From positions 19,699 through 83,698 of the forward strand of contig CAZGZR010000001.1 of assembly GCA_964529745.1 (NCBI GenBank): 64,000 nucleotides of DNA. Direction: 5' to 3'. The stretch comes from RBG-16-57-9 sp964529745 (GTDB lineage Archaea; Thermoproteota; Bathyarchaeia; TCS64). The notes under the pieces were generated by a model. The model saw only the letters and a program-made list of their open reading frames with translations. It did no database searches and had not been told where the DNA came from. Of the stretch, positions 17,473-24,778 are shown piece after piece (position 1 is the stretch's first letter; the number at the start of each line of letters is the position of its first letter). A program made the translations under genes and the position numbers.

Positions 17473-17714
17473 CTCCGTATCTCCTCGGCTCCGGACCACT
17501 TAATCTCGCTTTTGTTTCTAAGCGCGTCCATGTCTTCGGCTGCCTTTCGCATGCGTTCTTCGTCTCTTTGTCTTGTCTGTCTCTTTGAGGCTACCCAGAG
17601 CCTGAAGGCTTCGGTCGCGGCTTCGCTTACCTTCATTCCGTGGCGAATGGCTTCGGCCTTGAGGTTTCTGTAGGCATTCTCGTCTAGGCCCTTGATGCTG
17701 ACGCTCATACGCAT
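17448..17714 (-). CDS. vapB: VapB-type ribbon-helix-helix antitoxin
   Basis: The 88 aa product begins MRMSVSIKGLDENAYRNLKA, an RHH DNA-binding strand and helix, then HGMKVSEAATEAFRLW, and ends with a long charged helix that would wrap the toxin. It overlaps vapC by 25 bases. A TATA box (TATATAATTAT on the minus strand, about 17732-17742) lies roughly 22 bp upstream, so the pair is probably autoregulated from a leaderless promoter. Confidence 0.82.
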   Translation of the reverse strand: MRMSVSIKGLDENAYRNLKAEAIRHGMKVSEAATEAFRLWVASKRQTRQRDEERMRKAAEDMDALRNKSEIKWSGAEEIRRWRDKRKR

Positions 17715-17802
17715 TTTCCTAGGTTTCCATAATTATATACTTTTCTAACTTTTCCATCTCTTAATATACAAAGAGAGCCTAAAGCATCCCGAGCAGCGGG
17801 CT

Positions 17803-17964
17803 CTAGCTTCTATGTTTACTGTGTCTTAGGACGAGTCTTTCAACTAGCTCGCTGACTGTTAGCCCCTCTTTCTCGGCTTCTTGCTCTAGCCTCCGGTATG
17901 TGTCTTCTCGCACCCAGATCCGAGGCAAGCTTGGCCACCCGGTCTTGGATAGTGTTAGTGTCAT
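17803..17964 (-). CDS. Orphan ribbon-helix-helix protein, 53 aa
   Basis: An ATG at 17964 opens 53 codons: a strand PSLPRIWVREDTYRRLEQ, then EKEGLTVSELVERLVLRHSK, a complete RHH fold of the VapB/CopG type. The frame ends at TAG with no toxin after it. CCTCC lies upstream of the ATG. It resembles an antitoxin that has lost its partner, or a free repressor. Confidence 0.68.
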   Translation of the reverse strand: MTLTLSKTGWPSLPRIWVREDTYRRLEQEAEKEGLTVSELVERLVLRHSKHRS

Positions 17965-18079
17965 TTAAAGGAGGCGTATGTACCGGTACCTAGGAGAGAT
18001 ATGAAAATGCCGTACAGATTAGCTTAAAGGCAGGTAAGGTGTCTCGGTAAGCCTTGAACGCCGGTGTTTTAGGAATTTC

Positions 18080-19288
18080 TTAGATTATACCCGGTTTCTG
18101 GTGGATTTCTTTCATCGCCGAGGCTACCTGGGCGGCGAGGACTTCTAAGAGGTAGTGGTCGAATACGGTGAAGGCGTCGAGCTCGAGGCTCTCTATGTTC
18201 AGCACGGCCACGGTCTCCTCCTCCACGGTCACGGGGACGGACAGCTCCGAGAGGGAGTCCGTTGAGCCCTTCATGAAGCCAGGGTCCAGCCTTGTGTCCG
18301 GGACGTACTGGGTTTCCCCCTTCTTTGCGGCCTTCACAGTGATGCCTGCCCCGCTCAGAGGCATCTCTCTGACGTTGTCAAGAAGGGGGGCTCCCCTCGT
18401 GCCGAGGGTTTGGAGGGTGGAGCCCCGGACCGCGTGGAACGAGGCGTACGTGAAGCCGAGGATCTTCTCCATGATATCCAGGGTGGTCTCGCCGATCTCC
18501 TCGACGTTCTCGGCGGTCTTCAGGAGGGTGGCGTGGTCGTGCAGGGCCTGCAGCAGGTTCTCTTTCTTCACCCTGTCCGTAATGTCTCGCACGAAGGCGA
18601 GGAGGGCGGGTTCCCCGTGGTATCTGATGAAGCTTATGGACGCCTCGAACCTTCTGTCGAGCCTCTCGCCGAAGCCGTACAGGTAGTCGTACGTGTAGGG
18701 GTGGCGACCCTCCCGTTCCCTGGCTTCTATGCTCTCGAATATCTTTTGCTCCGCCGGGTCCAGGAAGTCCACGGCGGAGGCCCCGATGATCTCTGATCTG
18801 TCTTCTACGTCGAAGATGTGGAGGGCGGCTGGGTTGACGTACTCGATGGTGCCGTCGACTATGATGAGTATGGCGTCGCGGCTGTTCTCCACGATGTCCT
18901 TGTAGAGTCTGCGCTGCCAGCGGATCTCCACGGCGTCCTCCATGGTCCTGGCGAGGATGTTGAAGTGGTCTATGCCTCTTTCTCTTCTGACCACGGAGTC
19001 TACTCCGCTCTGGTATGCCTGTTCCACCAGCTCCTCGTCTATTCGCGAGGTGTAGAGGATGAAGGGCGTGTCTCGGGTCTTCTTTACCTCCTCTCCCAGG
19101 AGTATGCCGTCGGTGTCGGGGAGAGCGTACTCAGAGACGACGCAATCGTAGTCGTCTGAGCCTAGTCTCTCTAGGGCCGTTTCTCTTGAGGACGCCAGCT
19201 CGGTCTCTATCTGGGGGTCTATTATGTTGAGGTTTATTTTTATGAATCTCAGTGCCTCGTGGTCGCTACCTACTAGTAGTGCCTTCAC
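18080..19288 (-). CDS. Receiver-like, PAS and GAF domain protein
   Basis: The 402 aa protein joins a CheY-like receiver (residues 1-120), a PAS domain (about 125-245, SRDAILIIVDGTIEYVNPAA) and a GAF domain (about 250-395). It lacks a kinase or DNA-binding output. In the receiver, the phospho-acceptor position reads VVSEYALPDTDG, with Glu where Asp is normal (LLDxxLPxxDG), so it is probably not phosphorylated in the usual way and may be locked. The GAF domain shares LVNDTRLDP/YVPDTRLDP with the 9393 regulator. Transcription diverges from the BlaI-like gene. Confidence 0.85.
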   Translation of the reverse strand: MKALLVGSDHEALRFIKINLNIIDPQIETELASSRETALERLGSDDYDCVVSEYALPDTDGILLGEEVKKTRDTPFILYTSRIDEELVEQAYQSGVDSVVRRERGIDHFNILARTMEDAVEIRWQRRLYKDIVENSRDAILIIVDGTIEYVNPAALHIFDVEDRSEIIGASAVDFLDPAEQKIFESIEAREREGRHPYTYDYLYGFGERLDRRFEASISFIRYHGEPALLAFVRDITDRVKKENLLQALHDHATLLKTAENVEEIGETTLDIMEKILGFTYASFHAVRGSTLQTLGTRGAPLLDNVREMPLSGAGITVKAAKKGETQYVPDTRLDPGFMKGSTDSLSELSVPVTVEEETVAVLNIESLELDAFTVFDHYLLEVLAAQVASAMKEIHQKPGII

Positions 19289-19402
19289 CTCGCGCTCACC
19301 GCCGCAGGCTATGAGTTGTACTGGTTTTACTCTCGTAATAATGTTTTTAATTTTAGTAAACCTGAGCGCCGAGAATCATTTTTTATTCTTCGTATTCGAC
19401 AG

Positions 19403-19419
19403 GTTTTTTAATTAAAAAC
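19403..19419. promoter_or_regulatory. AT-rich palindrome at the BlaI-like gene promoter
   Basis: The core TTTTTAATTAAAAA (19405-19418) is a perfect 14-bp palindrome with a matching G and C at the ends. It lies about 18-34 bp before the ATG of the BlaI-like regulator and probably contains its TATA box. Binding by that regulator itself is a reasonable inference. Confidence 0.45.
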
Positions 19420-19436
19420 TGTAGATAATTAGTTCT

Positions 19437-19802
19437 ATGCCGCTTGAACTCGACACGGGGAGAGATCACTTGGAGATGTTCTTCAAGGACTGGCAGGTGG
19501 AGGCTCTACGCTACCTCTGGAGCATAAGACCTGGTGACGCCAACAGCAGGGCAGTCTGGGAAAACGTTAACCAGAGCTTCCAGGGCAGCATCAGCAGGGC
19601 CAGCGTAATCAACTTCCTCAATGCTATGGTGGATGAAGGTCTGCTTACCTATACGGAGAGAACGGGCAAAGGCGGGCATCGAAGATTGTACACCATAGCT
19701 TTCGACGAGCAGGGATTCAAGACTCATGTTGCAGGACTCTTGATCAAAAAGTTGATCGAGGAATTCCCACAGGAAACCAGGAAAGTAATCCAAAGTATAT
19801 AA
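19437..19802 (+). CDS. BlaI/MecI-like winged-helix regulator
   Basis: The 121 aa protein matches the BlaI/MecI/CopY fold: WQVEALRYLWSIRPGDANSR, then SISRASVINFLNAMVDEGLL as recognition helix, wing TYTERTGKGGHRRLYTI, and a C-terminal dimerisation helix. It would repress DNA in a dimer. The start ATG follows an AT-rich palindrome/TATA region at the leaderless distance. No beta-lactamase or protease partner adjoins it, so the target is unknown. Confidence 0.78.
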   Translation: MPLELDTGRDHLEMFFKDWQVEALRYLWSIRPGDANSRAVWENVNQSFQGSISRASVINFLNAMVDEGLLTYTERTGKGGHRRLYTIAFDEQGFKTHVAGLLIKKLIEEFPQETRKVIQSI

Positions 19803-20000
19803 ACTAAAAATAGCCACAGCCTCTCTAATTATTTCTGTAGAGAAGACGCTTTAGATCGGCGTCCACACACAATATTACATTTAAATCTCTCTGAATCCTA
19901 GAAAATTAGGGATCATACACTCTCACCCAGTTGGGCACTGTTCGGCGCCTCCTTATGTTAATTCTTCAGCTTTATTATTCAAGATACCATGGATGCTATC

Positions 20001-20285
20001 ATGGAGGATCTACGAGGGAAGGCTCTCAAGGCCTATGAGGCGCTCTTCGACAACCAGGAAACCGTTGAGATCGATGGCATGGTCTATCACCTTGAGCACA
20101 CTTCGATCCAGGAGCTGCGTAAATTCAGGGTGGAAGGCTATAACTTCATCGAGCAGAATCCGGACAAGGGCAGCAGGTGGGGTGAGTTGGCGAAAGAGGG
20201 GCACCAGATTATGTGGGTGATGAGAGGCAGAAAGTATCTCGCCCAGGTACGTGATGGTGAGTTCTTTGATTTCAGGAAACAATAG
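20001..20285 (+). CDS. Conserved 94 aa protein, paralogue 1 of a duplicated family
   Basis: This protein is closely related to the one at 23090, with shared blocks MEDLRGKALKAY, EIDGMVYHLEHTS, FIEQNPDKGSRWGE and YLAQVRDG. The start ATG 20001 is set by the paralogue and by the conserved AGCTTTATTAT box 26 bp upstream, shared by both copies; the ATG at 19989 is in frame but falls too close to the box. It looks like a small, soluble alpha/beta protein. No family is recognised and the function is unknown. Confidence 0.75.
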   Translation: MEDLRGKALKAYEALFDNQETVEIDGMVYHLEHTSIQELRKFRVEGYNFIEQNPDKGSRWGELAKEGHQIMWVMRGRKYLAQVRDGEFFDFRKQ

Positions 20286-20402
20286 AAAGTGTTTTTTCGA
20301 AAATATGCTAATAATGTTAAATTTTAATCTCTAAATTTTACTAAGAAATCGTAATCAGGCTAATTACCGGTCTGAAAATCCTTTTTAAATATAAAGGGGT
20401 GT

Positions 20403-21056
20403 TTATTTTGAGAACTTTTTTTCTATTATGTATATTTTATCTGATTGACGATCTATTTGCTTCGAATTAACGTATAGATAAGCGTATATTGTATATTGGC
20501 CTTCAATCTGCGGTATGAAAGTGATTACATCCTTTTCTATACCTACCTTTTGTATGGTTATTTTCTCTTGTCCTAGATTGTTGAAGACCCCCTCTGGGGT
20601 ATTTACCCAATAATCAATATTTATTGATGAATTAGGTTTCAAGCCTTTAATGGTTGTCTCAACTTTTATTGATTGACCCACTTCTTGTTTCGCTTCTCCA
20701 AGTATTAGCAGGTTTATGATCTCTGCTGCTTCTTCGCCTACCTTTATTCTTAGTGCCGGTGATTCCCATGAGAATCTCTCATCGTCCATGTACCCAAAGA
20801 TTCTGATGTATAGTCTGGCGGAACCATGTGCTGATATGCTAAAGGGTACGATGATGGTCTCTTTTGGGTCGATGTTTTTTACCCATTTTAGAGAGTCTTT
20901 GACGTTTATGAGCCGTTGGTCTAGTGAGGCTAGTCCAACTTCGAGTGTTTCAATTTCTTTGTTTCCATGGTTTTTGATATTCAGGTTTATCCGACTCTTT
21001 CCCTTTTTTATTTCCATGGGAGCGAGTTTAACGGATATCGGTAATCTTCTCATCAT
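20403..21056 (-). CDS. Ig-like (CARDB-type) protein A
   Basis: This 217 aa all-beta protein has two Ig-like repeats of the CARDB type (INLNIKNHGNKEIETLEV; SIKVETTIKGLKPNSSI; GQYTIYAYLYV). There is no signal peptide or membrane anchor, which is unusual for such domains, so it may be cytoplasmic. It is a diverged paralogue of the protein at 21461. It overlaps the glutaredoxin gene by four bases, so the two are co-translated. Lysine-rich and AT-rich compared with its paralogue. Confidence 0.7.
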   Translation of the reverse strand: MMRRLPISVKLAPMEIKKGKSRINLNIKNHGNKEIETLEVGLASLDQRLINVKDSLKWVKNIDPKETIIVPFSISAHGSARLYIRIFGYMDDERFSWESPALRIKVGEEAAEIINLLILGEAKQEVGQSIKVETTIKGLKPNSSINIDYWVNTPEGVFNNLGQEKITIQKVGIEKDVITFIPQIEGQYTIYAYLYVNSKQIDRQSDKIYIIEKKFSK

Positions 21057-21376
21057 CCTTGTTTTTCCACCTTTTTTTCTTGGGTAAGGTTGAGTGAGTT
21101 TGCTATTTTCTCTCTATCGAAGCCTATTATCTTGGTATCGTCTACAACGATTATAGGAAAGGCGATGCTTATCCCTCCTTGGGGGATGTCCCAGCCGAAG
21201 ATGCCGGCTGCATCCTGTCTGTGTTCTGGATCGGCTTTATCTATGTCGAGGTACCTGAACTTTACATCCCTTTCTTTTAGGTACGCTTTTGCTTCATCAC
21301 AGGCGTGGCAATAGCTCAAAGAGTAAACTGAGATTTCTTTATCGTCTTTTTCTCCATCAACGGTTACCCAGCTCAT
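21053..21376 (-). CDS. Glutaredoxin-like protein
   Basis: The 107 aa thioredoxin-fold protein has the redox motif CHAC in SLSYCHACDEAKAYL, a strand KFRYLDIDK and the cis-proline region AFPIIVVDD. It should reduce disulfides or carry electrons as a NrdH/glutaredoxin-type protein. It sits between two related Ig-like genes and overlaps the downstream one by four bases, suggesting that the three act together. Confidence 0.8.
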   Translation of the reverse strand: MSWVTVDGEKDDKEISVYSLSYCHACDEAKAYLKERDVKFRYLDIDKADPEHRQDAAGIFGWDIPQGGISIAFPIIVVDDTKIIGFDREKIANSLNLTQEKKVEKQG

Positions 21377-21460
21377 ACCAGATTTTAAGAAGGGTGTTTT
21401 AAAAATCTAAAGCCATGGTTTTTATATCTTTAATTTTTTTACCAAAAAAAAATTGGGGAT

Positions 21461-22096
21461 TTATTCTACCCAGATGACGTCGGAGTCGGTTCCTATGTAA
21501 CGATGGTCGTCGTAGAGATAGGCGTGGATCTCGTGTCTTCCCGACTCGTTAGGTGTGAACTCTATGGAGCTTTTCTTTACTTCTCCGGGGCCTAGTTTCT
21601 CGATCTTCGTTTCTCCCAGTTTCTCGAAGCTTGACGGTGAGTCGTGCCAGAAGGTTATCAAGAAGTTATCTCCGCCGGTTACCCCCTCCACAACGGCTTC
21701 TGCTTCGAGGGTTTCTCCGCCGACGGCGTATGGGTGGGTTAGCGCGAATACGTTTCTGAGCTTCGCGGTGGTTATGCCTACGTAGATCTCGATGTTCGGT
21801 GACGTCCAGAAGAAGTAGATTCCTTCTCGGTAGCCTGATACCGTTACATAGAGCTTTGTGGTTTGGTTTGCGTAGATCTGGAAGGGGAAGAATCGTTCGT
21901 CTCCGGGTTTGATCTCGGAGGTGTATGTTCCTGTTCCCCAGACGTCGATGAAGGTCTGGTTCCTGGAGTACAGCTTTATGTCTAGTTGGGTTAGCGTGTC
22001 GGTGCTCACGTTTTTTAGGTGTACGGATACCCAGTGTGTTCCTGTCTTGAGTTCACTTGGGGTGATGTCAAATTCGAAGGGTCTCTTGATCCTCAT
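21461..22096 (-). CDS. Ig-like (CARDB-type) protein B
   Basis: This 211 aa protein is a paralogue of the one at 20403 with the same two-repeat layout (WVSVHLKNVSTDTLTQLDI; GRHEIHAYLYDD). No signal peptide is seen. It is the first gene of the cluster, 84 bases ahead of the glutaredoxin gene. A perfect 16-bp palindrome, AAATAACATGTTATTT, lies 20-35 bp upstream, next to a TTTAAATAAC box. Function is unknown; binding of an extended partner is typical for Ig folds. Confidence 0.7.
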   Translation of the reverse strand: MRIKRPFEFDITPSELKTGTHWVSVHLKNVSTDTLTQLDIKLYSRNQTFIDVWGTGTYTSEIKPGDERFFPFQIYANQTTKLYVTVSGYREGIYFFWTSPNIEIYVGITTAKLRNVFALTHPYAVGGETLEAEAVVEGVTGGDNFLITFWHDSPSSFEKLGETKIEKLGPGEVKKSSIEFTPNESGRHEIHAYLYDDHRYIGTDSDVIWVE

Positions 22097-22115
22097 TTTT
22101 CATCATTTATTTCTG

Positions 22116-22131
22116 AAATAACATGTTATTT
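22116..22131. promoter_or_regulatory. 16-bp palindrome upstream of Ig-like protein B
   Basis: AAATAACATGTTATTT is a perfect palindrome overlapping the likely TATA box of the 22096 minus-strand gene. It is a candidate operator for the Ig-like/glutaredoxin cluster. Confidence 0.5.
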
Positions 22132-22274
22132 AAACCTGAAAAACGAGTTAAGATGAAATTAATTTTTTACACTATTTTATAATAATATGATATGTGGGCT
22201 ATGCCTTTAATGGAGATTTTAGAGGTCTCGTGGTGACCTTGGTTGGCTGTGTTCTTGCTCAATAAAGCTTATTT

Positions 22275-22292
22275 CTACATATGTATATGTAG
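22275..22292 (+). promoter_or_regulatory. Inverted-repeat operator of the vapBC pair
   Basis: CTACATAT-GT-ATATGTAG is a perfect 8-bp inverted repeat 14 bp before the vapB start, and it contains the TATA-like TATGTATATG. It is where an RHH antitoxin would be expected to bind to repress its own operon. Confidence 0.6.
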
Positions 22293-22305
22293 ATGTAGAT
22301 GAGTT

Positions 22306-22548
22306 TTGACGTCTAAAACGATATCGGTGTCGGAGGACGCCTACGAGCTCCTCAAGAAGATGAAGCTCAAGGGAGAGAGCTTCACGGAGACCATCAGGAG
22401 GCTCGCCAGACGCCGTAGGCTCGCTGACTGCGCCGGGCTGTGGTCGGACGCCTCCGAGGAGGAGATGGAGGCTTACTGGGGCGGTATATCCGAGTTGAGG
22501 AGGAGGGCCGCGGAGTCCATGGAGATGCGCCGCGTTGAAGGTAGTTGA
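22306..22548 (+). CDS. vapB: VapB-type antitoxin
   Basis: This 80 aa protein starts TSKTISVSEDAYELLKKMKL, followed by GESFTETIRRLAR, the pattern of DUF217-type VapB antitoxins in archaea. The C-terminal half is a charged, toxin-wrapping region. The start is TTG 22306; no ATG is available in frame. It overlaps vapC by 14 bases and is preceded by an inverted-repeat operator. Confidence 0.82.
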   Translation: MTSKTISVSEDAYELLKKMKLKGESFTETIRRLARRRRLADCAGLWSDASEEEMEAYWGGISELRRRAAESMEMRRVEGS

Positions 22549-22933
22549 CACGACGTTCCTGGTTTGCCTCCTCCGCGAAGATTCATCGACCCTCGGCAAG
22601 GCTGAGGAGCTGGACGGTGAGGGCGGCGCCGCCACTACCGTCGTAAACGTCTATGAGGCATGTTATGGGGTTTACAGGGCCATGTCGGATCCGCCGAGGA
22701 GGATGGAGGCCTTAGAGCGTCTCGTCGCGAACTTGGAGGTGTTGGATCTGGACTATGAGGCCGCTGTGAGGGCCGCCGAGATATCGGGGACGCTGGACAA
22801 GGAGGGGAGGGGGATCGATCCCTTCGACTCGCTCATCGCGGGGATCGCGCTCACCAGCGGAGCCGAGGCTCTGGTCACCAGAAACGTTACCCACTTCGAG
22901 AGGGTGCAGGGTCTGAAGGTAGAAGAACATTAA
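22535..22933 (+). CDS. vapC: VapC-type PIN domain toxin
   Basis: The 132 aa PIN ribonuclease carries MKVVDTTFLVCLLRED, VVNVYEACYGVYRA and the DPFDSLIAGIALTSG block with a later TRNVTHF, all typical of VapC. It forms a type II pair with the overlapping upstream gene and is probably neutralised by it. Confidence 0.88.
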   Translation: MKVVDTTFLVCLLREDSSTLGKAEELDGEGGAATTVVNVYEACYGVYRAMSDPPRRMEALERLVANLEVLDLDYEAAVRAAEISGTLDKEGRGIDPFDSLIAGIALTSGAEALVTRNVTHFERVQGLKVEEH

Positions 22934-23089
22934 ACGAAGGCCGCTCATCCATAGCTTTGGCTCCGCCCAGGCATGGTACCCCGTTTCACCTGGTTTTCTG
23001 GGTGATTGTGGGGTGAAAGACTCATAGGCTTTCATTCATCCTTGGAAGAAGTCTTTAGCTTTATTATCCGAGATTCCGTGGATCCTGTT

Positions 23090-23377
23090 ATGGAGGATCT
23101 CCGCGGAAAGGCCCTCAAGGCTTATGATGCGCTCTTCAATTACCGACGGACCGTTGAGATCGATGGCAGGGTCTATCGCTTGGAGCATACTTCGGTCAAG
23201 GGGCTGCGTAGGTTCAGTGTGGGGGGTTATGATTTCATCGAGCAGAACCCGGACAAGGGCAGCAGGTGGGGTGAGATGGCGAGGGAGGGCCACCGGATAT
23301 TGTGGGTGATGAGGGGTGGTAGTTATCTGGCTCAGGTGCGTGACGGTGTGTTCCATGATTTCAGGGAACGGGGCTAG
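23090..23377 (+). CDS. Conserved 95 aa protein, paralogue 2 of a duplicated family
   Basis: Paralogue of the 20001 protein, with YRLEHTSVKGLRRF, FIEQNPDKGSRWGEMA and SYLAQVRDGVFHDF. The promoter region, TTTAGCTTTATTAT, is conserved between the copies 26 bp before ATG 23090, which fixes the start although the frame is open to 23006. This copy is more GC-rich in its codons. A hairpin identical in loop to that at 9232 follows 19 bp after the stop. Function is unknown. Confidence 0.75.
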   Translation: MEDLRGKALKAYDALFNYRRTVEIDGRVYRLEHTSVKGLRRFSVGGYDFIEQNPDKGSRWGEMAREGHRILWVMRGGSYLAQVRDGVFHDFRERG

Positions 23378-23396
23378 AGGCGAGTTTGCGTTTTTC

Positions 23397-23421
23397 CTTG
23401 TAACTGGTTACTTGTTACAAG
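23397..23421 (+). terminator. Hairpin with 8-bp stem and TGGTTACTT loop, copy 2
   Basis: CTTGTAAC pairs with GTTACAAG around TGGTTACTT, followed by GCG and six T. Relative to the 9232 copy, two stem positions have changed from A-T or T-A pairs to G-C or C-G pairs on both sides, while the loop is unchanged. It is a likely terminator or RNA element. Confidence 0.65.
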
Positions 23422-23653
23422 CGTTTTTTCCGGGTTGGGTGGTTATTGGTTTTGTGTTGGTTTCATTGGTTTTTGGTTTGTTTATTGTGTTTTCCTTGGT
23501 TTTGTGGCTGGGTTTGGTTAAATTTTTTTCGTCATGATCTTTCCTTTTTTTAGCGGCAGTTGGATGTGTTTGGTTGGGGGAGGCCCGGATGCCTGGCGGG
23601 GTGACGTGGGTGCTGGGTTTTCCTGGGAGGCTTGTCTGGTTTTGGAGAGAAGT
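23422..23653 (+). other. T/G-rich stretch without a gene
   Basis: This stretch is strongly skewed to T and G on the plus strand with many T runs. Part of it, TTGGTTTCATTG, recurs near 9385-9400 downstream of the other hairpin copy. I see no credible coding frame. It may include extended termination signals. Confidence 0.4.
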
Positions 23654-24056
23654 TTATGCTTGTAGCTTGTCGTTTATCCATTCGACGTATCTTTCTGCGT
23701 CTCTGACGGCCGTGGCTGCCCCTTTTTTACTGATGAGCCGCTCCTCGTACTCGGAGGCGTTCTTTATGCCTAGCAGCCTGCTGAGCTGTCTGCTCTTGTT
23801 TCTCAGCTCGTTTTTTAGGGAGGTTTAGGGTTTGGAGCAGCGAGAGGGCGTCTTCGTGTCGTTGTCCCACGTGTCTTACGCCTATTATGAATACGGTTAA
23901 GGCGTCTGTGGCGCTTTTTCCGCTGTGGACCGCGTTTATCGTGGCGGCGTTCCGCCGTCTGGCTTGCAGGGATTCTTTCGCAGTCTCCAGGTTTTCCCTT
24001 GCTTTCTGGAGGTAGTTGCGGTATAGCTCCTTGTTCACCTTCCTCGTCTTGGACAC
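23654..24056 (-). pseudogene. HEPN-domain toxin gene, frameshifted
   Basis: The first part (ELYRNYLQKARENLETAKES, GKSATDALTVFIIGVRHVG) and the second (RLLGIKNASEYEERLISKKG, AERYVEWINDKLQA) form one HEPN protein but are in different frames; the switch lies close to 23825-23835. The length of 403 nt is one base too long, fitting a single insertion within a CCTCCC region. The start is GTG. HEPN proteins are RNases neutralised by MNT nucleotidyltransferases, here encoded six bases upstream. Either the toxin is dead or the sequence has an error. Confidence 0.72.
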
Positions 24057-24062
24057 GTCCTG

Positions 24063-24395
24063 TCACCGGTCTCTGCTGCAGATGGGGATGTTGTTTTCAC
24101 GTATTTCTTTTACTAGCTGCTGATTGTCCATGTTTTCTTCTTCGGGGGTCAGTATGTAGGGGTTTATGGGGTTACCGTATTTTTTGCTGCAGTGTATCTG
24201 CAGCTCCGTGAGCCTTTCCTCTGTTTCCTCTCTTTCATGGGTTATTACGAGGAGGTCGATGTCGCTTCGCGGCTCTTCCCGGCCTGTGGCTACGCTTCCG
24301 AATATCTTGGCTGACTCTACTGCGGGGAGGGGGCAGAGGCGCTGCTTGATGTCTTCTCGGAGTTTTTGGACGGTTTTTTCCTCGTAGTCGAACAT
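24063..24395 (-). CDS. MNT-domain nucleotidyltransferase antitoxin
   Basis: The 110 aa protein has the minimal nucleotidyltransferase signature KIFGSVATGREEPRSDIDLL with the catalytic DID. As the upstream partner of a HEPN gene it is expected to AMPylate and silence the toxin. The reading frame is intact, while the toxin is frameshifted. Confidence 0.85.
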   Translation of the reverse strand: MFDYEEKTVQKLREDIKQRLCPLPAVESAKIFGSVATGREEPRSDIDLLVITHEREETEERLTELQIHCSKKYGNPINPYILTPEEENMDNQQLVKEIRENNIPICSRDR

Positions 24396-24442
24396 GTGTG
24401 AGAGCAGGGGTGCTAGGACGCTTTCCTGGTTCAGGTGTATCC

Positions 24443-24589
24443 CTGCCGGACTGCTTCACCCTGTCCCTGGCGAAGCGCCTGTCCGTGCCATACCTCTTCG
24501 CCGGAAGAGAGAGGGAGCTGCTGGCGGAGACGGAGAGAAAAGCCTTCGACGTCGAGATAGCGTACCTGGAGGACTACGTGACAGACTAG
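24443..24589 (+). pseudogene. 3' remnant of a PIN-domain toxin gene
   Basis: The frame encodes LPDCFTLSLAKRLSVPYLF, then a charged helix AETERKAFDVEIAYLEDY, which matches the C-terminal third of VapC-like PIN proteins (the last acidic residue and the strand after it). The first two thirds are missing. It supports turnover of toxin genes in this island. Confidence 0.5.
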
Positions 24590-24778
24590 GATCCGAGCCA
24601 CGCGGTTCACGCCGGCTCAAGAACCTAAGCCTCACCAGACCGCATAAGGTCCACGGACCCGTCGTCACACAACACCAGCCCATCCACCCACTACATCATC
24701 CTCCTCGCCCAGAAGACCCACAGACCCCAGATACGTGCACACATCCACATCACACATGCACTCGAAGCTGACACGTGC
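24590..24778. other. Intergenic, C/A-rich on the plus strand
   Basis: No credible gene is seen between the PIN remnant and the MFS gene. The sequence is rich in CCA and CAC tracts on the plus strand without clear repeats. Confidence 0.4.
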
